A stretch of 5,568 nt of DNA from Bacteriovoracaceae bacterium (lineage in GTDB: Bacteria > Bdellovibrionota > Bacteriovoracia > Bacteriovoracales > Bacteriovoracaceae). Position 1 is the first letter of the stretch; each line of letters begins with the position of its first letter. The position numbers were made by a program, and so were the translations under genes. Below the pieces are notes generated by a model that did no database searches, was not told the origin of the DNA, and saw only the letters and a program-made list of their open reading frames with translations. The stretch lies in the NCBI GenBank assembly GCA_947448095.1, contig CANFNN010000203.1, positions 1 to 5,568 on the forward strand, in the 5' to 3' direction. Below, piece by piece: positions 1 to 5,210 of this stretch.

Positions 1-1548
1 GAAGACCATTATTCCATCATTCATCAACAGAATATGCCCATGGATATTGAATGGGCCAAAGACGGAAAATCTGGTGAACTTTTTATTCTTCAGGCTAGAC
101 CTGAAACAATTCATACCCAGAAAAATGAATCGTTAAATGAAACCTTCACTTTAGAAGAGAAGTCTCAAATTCTTCTTAAAGGTCGCGCGGTAGGAACAAG
201 AATTGGTTTCGGCAACGTCAGAATCATTCACGACGTGAGTGAGCTGAATCTTTTCAAGGAAGGAGAAGTCCTGGTCACCGATATGACCGATCCCGACTGG
301 GAGCCAGTCATGAAAAAGGCCAGTGCCATTATCACCAATCGAGGTGGCAGAACTTGTCATGCAGCCATCGTCAGTCGTGAACATGGAGTTCCCTGTCTCG
401 TGGGAACTGGCAAGGCCACCGAAGTGTTAGCTGATAATCAAATAGTGACTGTTTCATGTGCTCAAGGAGATGAAGGGTACGTTTACGAAGGGGCTTTGAA
501 ATTCACGAAGAAAAGAATCGACACTAAAACATTTCAACATACAAAAACGAAAATCATGGTCAATCTTGGGAATCCGAACGAAGCCTTTAAAACCTCGCTT
601 CTTCCTGTTTCAGGAGTGGGTTTAACACGAATTGAATTTATTATTAACGATCTCATTAAAATCCATCCCATGGCCTTAGTGAATTTTGAGTCCCTAAAAG
701 AGCCTGAAGTCAAAGAGGCTATTTCCAAGATCATTGGAAACTATACTCATAATCCCCAACAATTTTTTATTGATAAACTAGCCGAAGGCATTGGCACTAT
801 TGCAGGAGCGTTTTATCCACGGCCCGTGATTGTGCGTTTTTCTGATTTTAAAACCAATGAATACGCAAATTTATTGGGGGGAAAAGAGTTTGAACCGACT
901 GAGGAGAATCCCATGCTCGGGTTCAGAGGAGCGAGCCGCTATTATCACGAGACCTATCGTAAGGGATTCGCTTTAGAGTGCCTGGCGATCAAATTCGTCA
1001 GAGAAATGATGGGTCTCACTAATGTTAAAGTCATGATTCCATTTTGTCGCACGACTAAGGAAGCAAAACTCGTATTGGAAGAAATGGCAAAGAATGGACT
1101 CATTCGCGGCGAAAACCAGCTTGAGGTCTATGTCATGGCAGAACTTCCTTCAAATATTTTAAGCGCTAAAGCTTTTTCTCAATACGTTGATGGCTTCTCG
1201 ATTGGCTCCAATGATCTGACACAAATGGTTCTCGGAATTGACCGAGACTCATCAATTCTGGGAGAGCTCTTTGACGAAAGAGATCCCGCTGTGATGCAAA
1301 TGATTGCCATGGCGATTGAAGAGGCCAAGGCTTGTCATCTTCCAATTGGCATTTGTGGGCAGGCGCCGAGTGATTATCCTGAGATCACAACTTTTTTGGT
1401 TGATAATGGAATTGATTCAATTTCAGTCACGTCGGATGTGGTGTTGAAAACAATAGAGATTGTGGCAGAAGCTGAAACAAAAGAGGACTTCAAGATCGGA
1501 CTCATTCATGAAACAGAAGAAGACCCCTACAGGAGCCTTCTTCTTTAA
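1..1548 (+). CDS. ppsA: Phosphoenolpyruvate synthase, C-terminal part (5' end outside window)
   Basis: PEP synthase (pyruvate, water dikinase) makes PEP, AMP and phosphate from pyruvate and ATP in the cytoplasm, the entry step of gluconeogenesis from pyruvate or lactate. The frame is open from base 1 (EDHYSIIHQQN before the first Met at 34), so the gene enters from the left; 515 codons are present of about 790 usual for the family. The N-terminal ATP-binding domain is mostly missing; its end is seen as DIEWAKDG and LQARPET (codons 14-36). The swivelling phosphohistidine domain follows (about 60-155), with the catalytic His at codon 120 in GGRTCHAAIV. The C-terminal PEP/pyruvate TIM barrel (about 175-500) has GVGLTRIEF (Arg210), RFSDFKTNEYANLLGG, ENPMLGFRGA, GSNDLTQ, FDERDPAV and the active-site Cys452 in GICGQAPSD. 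These match E. coli PpsA closely as remembered. No key residue is lost, so it is probably active. It ends in a short acidic tail beyond the barrel. It converges on the next gene, 12 bp away. Confidence 0.96.
   Translation, partial: EDHYSIIHQQNMPMDIEWAKDGKSGELFILQARPETIHTQKNESLNETFTLEEKSQILLKGRAVGTRIGFGNVRIIHDVSELNLFKEGEVLVTDMTDPDWEPVMKKASAIITNRGGRTCHAAIVSREHGVPCLVGTGKATEVLADNQIVTVSCAQGDEGYVYEGALKFTKKRIDTKTFQHTKTKIMVNLGNPNEAFKTSLLPVSGVGLTRIEFIINDLIKIHPMALVNFESLKEPEVKEAISKIIGNYTHNPQQFFIDKLAEGIGTIAGAFYPRPVIVRFSDFKTNEYANLLGGKEFEPTEENPMLGFRGASRYYHETYRKGFALECLAIKFVREMMGLTNVKVMIPFCRTTKEAKLVLEEMAKNGLIRGENQLEVYVMAELPSNILSAKAFSQYVDGFSIGSNDLTQMVLGIDRDSSILGELFDERDPAVMQMIAMAIEEAKACHLPIGICGQAPSDYPEITTFLVDNGIDSISVTSDVVLKTIEIVAEAETKEDFKIGLIHETEEDPYRSLLL
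1515..1547 (+). terminator. Weak stem-loop at the end of ppsA, possible terminator
   Basis: A perfect 8-bp inverted repeat, AGAAGAAG (1515-1522) and CTTCTTCT (1537-1544), encloses a 14-base loop and is followed by TTTAAAT. It lies inside the last codons of ppsA and runs over the stop codon. The stem is only 3/8 G+C and the T-run is short, so intrinsic termination would be poor. The same stem could be read from the opposite strand. It is listed only because it is the sole hairpin near this convergent junction; chance is a good alternative. Confidence 0.2.
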
Positions 1549-1560
1549 ATCCCAAAAGGA

Positions 1561-1992
1561 CTAGAAATTCATTGTAACTTTAACTTTATCGATTGTTTCT
1601 ACTTCGTAACCATTGTCATGCTTAACTGAGTAGTACTTAGTAGAGAAAGTGCATTTTCCAGTAGGACGGATTGTTGTCCCAAGAAAAGTCTTTTTCACTG
1701 TAGCACAAACAATTTCTTCACCAGAAACATTGATCACAACAGCATTTTTTTCAGCGCTGAAGCTCATTCCTGGAATTTTAACTCTTTCTTCTGTGGCCGA
1801 CATATCTTCGTTGTATGCAGGAACAAAAGTCAGGTTAACCCAAGCGCGACCAAGCTCTTTGTTGATAGCAAAATCGTGCTTCACATCACTGATTCCACGA
1901 AGCTCATAAGTAGGAGCATCGAATACTACAACTTCACCTGCGAAAGCTTGAAGCGAAAGGGCCAACATTAGGGCTGCGATAATTGTCTTCAT
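1561..1992 (-). CDS. Small secreted protein of unknown function
   Basis: I do not recognise this 143-residue protein. It starts with a typical Sec signal peptide (MKTIIAALMLALSLQAFA, likely cleaved after Ala18 before GEVVVF). No lipobox Cys is present, so it should be a soluble periplasmic or secreted protein of about 125 residues. The mature part looks beta-rich, with alternating hydrophobic strands, and has exactly two cysteines (Cys96 and Cys114) spaced as if to form one disulphide. There is no transmembrane segment after the signal. The start at 1992 is chosen over an in-frame ATG 20 codons upstream (2052) because AAGGAG (1999-2004) sits 6 bases before it and the signal peptide begins there. 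It is monocistronic as far as can be seen: divergent from the metallohydrolase gene at 2216 and convergent with ppsA. Real by start, signal peptide and composition; function unknown. Confidence 0.85.
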   Translation of the reverse strand: MKTIIAALMLALSLQAFAGEVVVFDAPTYELRGISDVKHDFAINKELGRAWVNLTFVPAYNEDMSATEERVKIPGMSFSAEKNAVVINVSGEEIVCATVKKTFLGTTIRPTGKCTFSTKYYSVKHDNGYEVETIDKVKVTMNF

Positions 1993-1998
1993 TGTAAA

Positions 1999-2004
1999 CT
2001 CCTT
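1999..2004 (-). promoter_or_regulatory. Shine-Dalgarno AAGGAG deciding the start at 1992
   Basis: On the minus strand AAGGAG is followed by TTTACA and then ATG. The six-base spacing is near ideal and supports the shorter reading frame rather than the in-frame ATG at 2052, which would put 20 non-signal residues ahead of the signal peptide. Confidence 0.8.
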
Positions 2005-2029
2005 AAAAGTTTGTTGTTTTGTTAAAGGT

Positions 2030-2063
2030 TTTATAATCAGGAATAGTCGCAAAGTATCGTCAG
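2030..2063 (-). promoter_or_regulatory. Tentative promoter of the small secreted protein gene
   Basis: Reading the minus strand, TATAAA (2030-2035; 5 of 6 to the -10 consensus) lies about 37 bases before the start codon. The best -35-like hexamer, CTGACG (2058-2063; 4 of 6), is 22 bases upstream of it, or 18-19 bases from the overlapping alternatives TGATTA and GATTAT, so spacing and hexamer quality cannot both be satisfied. The position is right for a short leader containing the AAGGAG site. Low confidence on the exact boxes. Confidence 0.25.
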
Positions 2064-2067
2064 GTAA

Positions 2068-2088
2068 TTGTGAGGGGTTTGTGAGGAG
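2068..2088. repeat. Tandem direct repeat TTGTGAGGGG / TTGTGAGGAG, 11-bp period
   Basis: TTGTGAGGGG (2068-2077) and TTGTGAGGAG (2079-2088) match at 9 of 10 positions and are offset by 11 bp, about one helical turn, so both copies face the same side of DNA. They lie just upstream of the tentative promoter of the minus-strand gene, where an activator would bind, and between two divergent genes. Read on the other strand, the shared unit is CCTCACAA. Possibly a two-subunit regulator site; no regulator is encoded in the window. Confidence 0.4.
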
Positions 2089-2145
2089 GTCTTAACATAT
2101 TATCCTAAGTTAAGAGTCTCATAAGTGAGAATCGGTAAAACCCCT
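2073..2145. repeat. Nested inverted repeats forming a possible three-way junction
   Basis: Three perfect inverted repeats nest without conflict: AGGGGTTT (2073-2080) with AAACCCCT (2138-2145); inside it TCTTAAC (2090-2096) with GTTAAGA (2109-2115); and TCTCA (2117-2121) with TGAGA (2126-2130) around a TAAG loop. As RNA this would be a closing stem with two hairpins separated by one base. It matches no riboswitch consensus I know, and neither side is followed by a T-run, so it is not a terminator. It sits 71 bp upstream of the start at 2216. It could be a structured leader, a small RNA, operator palindromes or chance. Confidence 0.35.
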
Positions 2146-2180
2146 GCTAAACGACCGAAAACTGGTTCTAATATGTCCTA

Positions 2181-2209
2181 CTTACTTATTTAAAAAACCT
2201 TCCTATAAT
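2181..2209 (+). promoter_or_regulatory. Promoter with consensus -10 next to the start codon (possible leaderless mRNA)
   Basis: A perfect TATAAT (2204-2209) is followed by CAAGGC and the ATG at 2216. Transcription normally begins about 7 bases after the -10 box, which here is the A of the ATG. The -35 region is weak (CTTACT at 2181-2186 with a 17-bp spacer, 3 of 6). AAGG (2211-2214) lies only one base from the ATG, too close to work well as a Shine-Dalgarno site. No other in-frame ATG, GTG or TTG was found in the preceding 50 bases. A second perfect TATAAT on this strand at 2032-2037, with a poor TTGTTG 15 bp upstream, could instead give a long leader. Confidence 0.45.
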
Positions 2210-2215
2210 CAAGGC

Positions 2216-3100
2216 ATGAAATTTTCATTTTCACTTTTGCTGCTCCTTTTTTCGACTGCTTCTTTTTCTCAGGTCACTTTCAAATGGCTTGGGACATCGG
2301 GCTTTATTCTCAGTGATCAAACCACCACGCTGATGTTTGATCCCGCCATGACTCATGTGCCGATTTATGATTTTCTTCCCTTTATGACCGTCGAATCTGA
2401 TAAACCTGAAGTGGATTTCTGGATGAATAAATGTGGTCTTAAATCTCTTCAAGCTACATTCGTGAACCACGCTCATACGGATCACGTCATTGATGCTCCT
2501 TACGTGGTAAAAAAGTTTGGAGGAAAACTCTATGGCTCAAGTTCCGTATTGAATGTGGGGCTAGGCCAAGGACTGACGAATTTACAAGTTCAAAAAATCA
2601 AGCACGGTGATTCTTGGAAAATTGGCGATTTTATTATTCGTCCATTTAGAACTCCCCACGCTCCTCACGTTCTGGATATTATGCTAATGGATGGGCACAT
2701 CGAAAAACCTCTGCCTACACCGACATCGCCGTGGAACTATTTAGTGGGAGAGACTCATAGTTTTCTCATCACTCACCCTAAAGGCAGCATTCTGTTCCAG
2801 GCAATTGGAAAGATTCATGACATCGACACCCTTAAAGGACTAAAAGCAGATGTTTTACTGCTGACAATTGCGAATCGAAAATCGTCTGAAGACTTGATTC
2901 AAAACAGAGTTAATCCTTCTCAGGCAAAATTAATTATTCCTCTTCATCACGATAATTTCTTTATTCCGATGAAGCGCGAAAATGGTATTGATGAATTATG
3001 GGGAATTAAGGCAAGCGAGTTTCAAGAAAAGCTTAGTCTGCACGCCAAACAAATTAAATCTAGCTGGCCTCAGTACTGCCAAGCGATTTCTCTTTTTTAA
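2216..3100 (+). CDS. Exported metallo-beta-lactamase-fold hydrolase
   Basis: A 294-residue zinc-hydrolase-fold protein with an N-terminal signal peptide (MKFSFSLLLLLFSTASFS, likely cut before Gln19), so periplasmic or secreted. The fold begins at KWLGTSGFIL and LMFDPAM (residues 23-44), the UlaG/COG2220-like opening. The metal motif HAHTDH is at residues 85-90 (His85, His87, Asp89, His90). A third-strand His is in TPHAPH (His148 or His151), and the final His is in IPLHHDNFF (His244/245). The strand that usually supplies the bridging Asp (as in GDTG) appears to read ILFQAIGK (about 193-199), so that ligand seems absent or moved. The family covers lactonases, phosphodiesterases and the lipid hydrolase NAPE-PLD; the substrate cannot be read from the sequence. 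It is 13 bp ahead of the fatty acid hydroxylase gene and probably cotranscribed, which makes a lipid substrate plausible but unproven. Confidence 0.88.
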   Translation: MKFSFSLLLLLFSTASFSQVTFKWLGTSGFILSDQTTTLMFDPAMTHVPIYDFLPFMTVESDKPEVDFWMNKCGLKSLQATFVNHAHTDHVIDAPYVVKKFGGKLYGSSSVLNVGLGQGLTNLQVQKIKHGDSWKIGDFIIRPFRTPHAPHVLDIMLMDGHIEKPLPTPTSPWNYLVGETHSFLITHPKGSILFQAIGKIHDIDTLKGLKADVLLLTIANRKSSEDLIQNRVNPSQAKLIIPLHHDNFFIPMKRENGIDELWGIKASEFQEKLSLHAKQIKSSWPQYCQAISLF

Positions 3101-3106
3101 AGGAAG
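3100..3106 (+). promoter_or_regulatory. Shine-Dalgarno AAGGAAG deciding the start at 3114
   Basis: AAGGAAG begins on the last base of the upstream stop codon and lies 7 bases before ATG 3114. It favours this start over an in-frame ATG at 2982, which would overlap the metallohydrolase gene by 119 bases and add 44 polar residues unlike the family. Confidence 0.75.
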
Positions 3107-3113
3107 CCGGTTT

Positions 3114-3656
3114 ATGAAATTTCTTCTTTCGTTTTCGATCGGTATCATCTGCTGGCCCGTACTTGAATATTTACTTCATCGATTTCTTGGCCATGATTTA
3201 AAACTAAAAACTCTGTTTAAAAAAGAACATACGAGACATCATGCTGAGACCAATTACTTTGCTCCCCTCACTTATAAAGCTCTAGCAGCTGCTCCTGTTT
3301 GTAGTGCCGCCGTGTTGCTTGTTGGTTATCTTGCTGGTTCGTGGGCAATTGGAGTCACTTTTACGGCCGGATTTTTAGCGATGTTTTCACTCTATGAATG
3401 GGTCCACTGGAACATGCATGCCTCGGCTCCGAGTTCCAAACTGGGCATGAAACTGAGAAAGCATCACTTGGCCCATCATTTTCATAATCCCAAAATGAAC
3501 CATGGAGTGACGACTATTTTCATCGATAAACTTGCGGGAACCTATCTTCCTGTTGAGGTGGTGAAAGTCCCAAGGAACATTCCCCTTCCTTGGTTATTTG
3601 AAAAAGGCAAAACAACCATTGATCCCAAATTTGCCAAGGATTTTTTACTCAAATAG
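3114..3656 (+). CDS. Membrane fatty acid hydroxylase / sterol desaturase superfamily protein
   Basis: A 180-residue di-iron membrane oxygenase of the fatty acid hydroxylase superfamily (PF04116), which includes fatty acid 2-hydroxylase, sterol desaturases and carotenoid hydroxylases. The histidine clusters are in order: HRFLGH (His22, His27), HTRHH (His39, His42, His43), HWNMH (His98, His102) and HHLAHH (117-122), followed by His130 in NHGVTT. These are the expected iron ligands and all are present. Hydrophobic stretches at about 3-21 and 55-95 anchor it in the inner membrane, with the His clusters on the cytoplasmic face by analogy. The YEWVHW and HHLAHHF.NP..NHGVTT patterns resemble short bacterial fatty acid 2-hydroxylase-like members. 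It is the second gene of a likely operon, and its last 8 bp overlap the convergent ceramidase-like gene. The likely reaction is O2-dependent hydroxylation of a lipid acyl chain; substrate and electron donor are unknown. A carotenoid or other substrate is possible. Confidence 0.88.
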   Translation: MKFLLSFSIGIICWPVLEYLLHRFLGHDLKLKTLFKKEHTRHHAETNYFAPLTYKALAAAPVCSAAVLLVGYLAGSWAIGVTFTAGFLAMFSLYEWVHWNMHASAPSSKLGMKLRKHHLAHHFHNPKMNHGVTTIFIDKLAGTYLPVEVVKVPRNIPLPWLFEKGKTTIDPKFAKDFLLK

Positions 3657-4350
3657 TCTGTTTTCTCTCTGAGCGAAAGTACAAGTAAATCAAGACGGCG
3701 GCCAGTCCTGTTAAGAGATGCCATAGCCCGTGCCCATTCATCCATGCGTAAGGATCACACCAGACTCTGTTCTTATCCAAAAGCCAAACTGTCTGAGCGA
3801 CTCCATAAGAAGTCACGGCACCTGCCAGAAAATATTTATTCATTTGAGGCGCCAGCCGCTTTTGAATCCAAAGTGTTTGGATCAGGGTGAACAAAATGCT
3901 CATCCCAAAAAGCCAGCGACGAGTATCAGGATAATAATTAATGATGAGGCCAAGCACCACACAAGATGAAAAATAAAAGATTAAGAAGCTATTTAACTTG
4001 AAGAACCTGGTGCGATAAAAATTGTAGGAGATATAGAACATGGAGACCAAGTACATCCCAAAGACATCAAACCATTGCCCGATGAAGGTTTGCGAAGCGT
4101 GATAAAAAAATGAGCCCAGGCCTACAAAAACAAGGGCAAATCCATAGAGCCTAGGAAATATTTCAAGCGAATTAAGTTCATTGGTTTTATTCGTAAGGCT
4201 TCGGGCCTTAAAAAAGAACACGAGGCCAGCTAAAATAAATAAGAGATTCGTCCAAGCGTTCACAGGCTCTAAGATCCAGGCACCAGTTCTGGCAGCTTCG
4301 CACCAGCAATCGGGTAAACAGGTTGCCGGTCTCCAGCTTGTCCAGTCCAT
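3649..4350 (-). CDS. Alkaline ceramidase-like membrane hydrolase (CREST superfamily)
   Basis: A 233-residue polytopic protein matching the ceramidase family (PF05875), which hydrolyses ceramide to a sphingoid base and a fatty acid using a zinc site in a seven-helix membrane fold. Visible signatures: CEAARTGAWILEPVNAWTNL (17-36), GLGSFFYHAS (77-86), QWFDVFGMY (92-100) and NGHGLWHLLTG (205-215). Compared with human ACER3 as I remember it (Ser77, His81, Asp92, His217, His221), the same spacing gives Ser80, His84, Asp95, His207 and His211, so the catalytic set looks complete. Near the N-terminus, Trp16, Cys17 and Glu18 align with the calcium-site region, but the leading Asp is Cys15, with Asp14 beside it. 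About seven hydrophobic helices span the chain; length is normal for bacterial members. It is convergent with the hydroxylase (8-bp overlap) and divergent from the gene at 4429. The ceramide substrate is inferred from family only; related CREST proteins act on other lipids. Confidence 0.85.
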   Translation of the reverse strand: MDWTSWRPATCLPDCWCEAARTGAWILEPVNAWTNLLFILAGLVFFFKARSLTNKTNELNSLEIFPRLYGFALVFVGLGSFFYHASQTFIGQWFDVFGMYLVSMFYISYNFYRTRFFKLNSFLIFYFSSCVVLGLIINYYPDTRRWLFGMSILFTLIQTLWIQKRLAPQMNKYFLAGAVTSYGVAQTVWLLDKNRVWCDPYAWMNGHGLWHLLTGLAAVLIYLYFRSERKQTI

Positions 4351-4355
4351 GAAGG

Positions 4356-4361
4356 CTCCTT
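4356..4361 (-). promoter_or_regulatory. Shine-Dalgarno AAGGAG of the ceramidase-like gene
   Basis: On the minus strand AAGGAG is followed by five bases (CCTTC) and ATG at 4350. Good sequence and spacing fix the start. Confidence 0.8.
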
Positions 4362-4374
4362 GAAAGAATGGTTT

Positions 4375-4404
4375 ATCATAGCCTCAAAATAACTTAACAC
4401 TCAA
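4375..4404 (-). promoter_or_regulatory. Promoter of the ceramidase-like gene
   Basis: Minus strand: TTGAGT (4399-4404; 4 of 6 to -35 consensus), 18-bp spacer, TATGAT (4375-4380; 5 of 6 to -10 consensus). Transcription would begin near 4368, giving an untranslated leader of about 18 bases that holds the AAGGAG site. Its -35 box shares base 4399 with the -35 box of the opposite promoter. Confidence 0.55.
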
Positions 4405-4422
4405 AGAAAAATTGGCGAGAAT
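4394..4422 (+). promoter_or_regulatory. Promoter ending just before the start at 4429 (possible leaderless mRNA)
   Basis: TTAACA (4394-4399; 5 of 6 to -35 consensus), exact 17-bp spacer, GAGAAT (4417-4422; 4 of 6 to -10 consensus), then six bases AGGTGC and ATG at 4429. The expected transcription start coincides with the A of the ATG. The only Shine-Dalgarno-like sequence, AGGTG (4423-4427), is one base from the ATG. The -10 to ATG distance is identical to that at 2204-2216. Confidence 0.5.
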
Positions 4423-4428
4423 AGGTGC

Positions 4429-5202
4429 ATGATTAAGTTTGTCCTCTTTTTCCTGATTATTTTAATCTCCCTCCCGGTCTTTGCCGTGGTCGAGGGTGAA
4501 TTCAGTGCGTATTCCAATTTTATTTGGCGAGGGACAACCTTTTCGGAAAATAAACCGGCGATTCAAGCAATCGTTGATGCCCAAGAAGAGCATGGTTTTT
4601 TTCTTGGAACCTTTGTTTCCAATGCCGAATTTAGTGATGAAGCCCTCAGTAAAAATGGACACGTGACTCAGGAAGTGGATTTTTCAATCGGAAAACGTTG
4701 GCAGTATAATCTTTGGGAAATTCAACTCTCGTACAATCGGTTTACTTTTCCAGGTGCCGGGGTTTTTGATACCGATGAATTCAATGTCTTTTTAAACTAC
4801 CGCAGATTTATTCTAGAGCTATCCTACATGGATGATTATTTTGGTTACCAGAGCTCTTACCGCTACGTGCGCCTAGGACACGAATGGAGTTACACTAAGT
4901 CACTCGGGGCAACTTTATTTGTTGGCTACAATTCGTTTGGCTCACCTAAAGGTGGCATAAAATCTCGCTGCTTAAACTCTGGTTGTAGTGAGATCGCTCA
5001 AACCACTCACGGTGCGGGTAATCCCAATTACGTTGACATGCTTTTGAGTCACCGTAAAATCATGAGTAATGATGTGATTATTGAACTCGCAATCAACTGG
5101 ACCAACCGCTATGAGTACACGGTTGAAAACAACACTGTGAGTAAGGATCCGGCAAAAGATTTTGCGGCCATTGTGGGATTGATTCTTCCCTTTACACTCT
5201 AA
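4429..5202 (+). CDS. TIGR02001/Gcw_chp family exported protein, probable outer-membrane beta-barrel
   Basis: A 257-residue protein beginning with a signal peptide (MIKFVLFFLIILISLPVFA, likely cut after Ala19). The start of the mature chain carries the family hallmark: FSAYSNFIWRGTTFSENKPAIQ (24-45, Arg34-Gly35 in the W/F-R-G turn), then HGFFLGTFVSNAEF and an acidic EVDFSIGKRW segment. This matches the Gcw_chp family (TIGR02001/PF09694), proteobacterial proteins of unknown function. The rest is a series of amphipathic, aromatic-rich strands (IQLSYNRFTF, FNVFLNYRRFILELSYM, YVRLGHEW, ATLFVGYNSF, VIIELAINW) and a final strand ending LPFTL, as expected of an outer-membrane barrel. Two close cysteines (SRCLNSGCSE) sit in a probable surface loop, perhaps as a disulphide. 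Length is normal for the family. It is divergent from the ceramidase-like gene and monocistronic. Transported ligand or function is unknown. Confidence 0.87.
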   Translation: MIKFVLFFLIILISLPVFAVVEGEFSAYSNFIWRGTTFSENKPAIQAIVDAQEEHGFFLGTFVSNAEFSDEALSKNGHVTQEVDFSIGKRWQYNLWEIQLSYNRFTFPGAGVFDTDEFNVFLNYRRFILELSYMDDYFGYQSSYRYVRLGHEWSYTKSLGATLFVGYNSFGSPKGGIKSRCLNSGCSEIAQTTHGAGNPNYVDMLLSHRKIMSNDVIIELAINWTNRYEYTVENNTVSKDPAKDFAAIVGLILPFTL

Positions 5203-5210
5203 GTTCAGAA

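Noticed and set aside
1649..1909. 86-codon open frame on the plus strand
   Set aside because: Antisense to the small secreted protein gene, with no ribosome binding site or recognisable protein features; a shadow frame.
1993..2052. 20-codon extension of the small secreted protein from ATG 2052
   Set aside because: The AAGGAG site and signal peptide both point to ATG 1992; the extension contains the Shine-Dalgarno sequence itself.
2154..2166. Small hairpin ACC-GAAAACT-GGT upstream of the metallohydrolase gene
   Set aside because: Only three base pairs plus one G-T pair; expected by chance.
2982..3113. 44-codon N-terminal extension of the fatty acid hydroxylase from ATG 2982
   Set aside because: It lies inside the metallohydrolase gene in another frame, is polar and unlike the family, and ATG 3114 has a good AAGGAAG site and begins a membrane segment.
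3730..3969. 79-codon plus-strand open frame inside the ceramidase-like gene
   Set aside because: Composition is not protein-like and it is fully antisense to a well-supported membrane protein gene.
5203..5210. Possible terminator between the Gcw_chp and DUF938 genes
   Set aside because: Only 8 bp separate the stops and no inverted repeat with a T-run was found around them.
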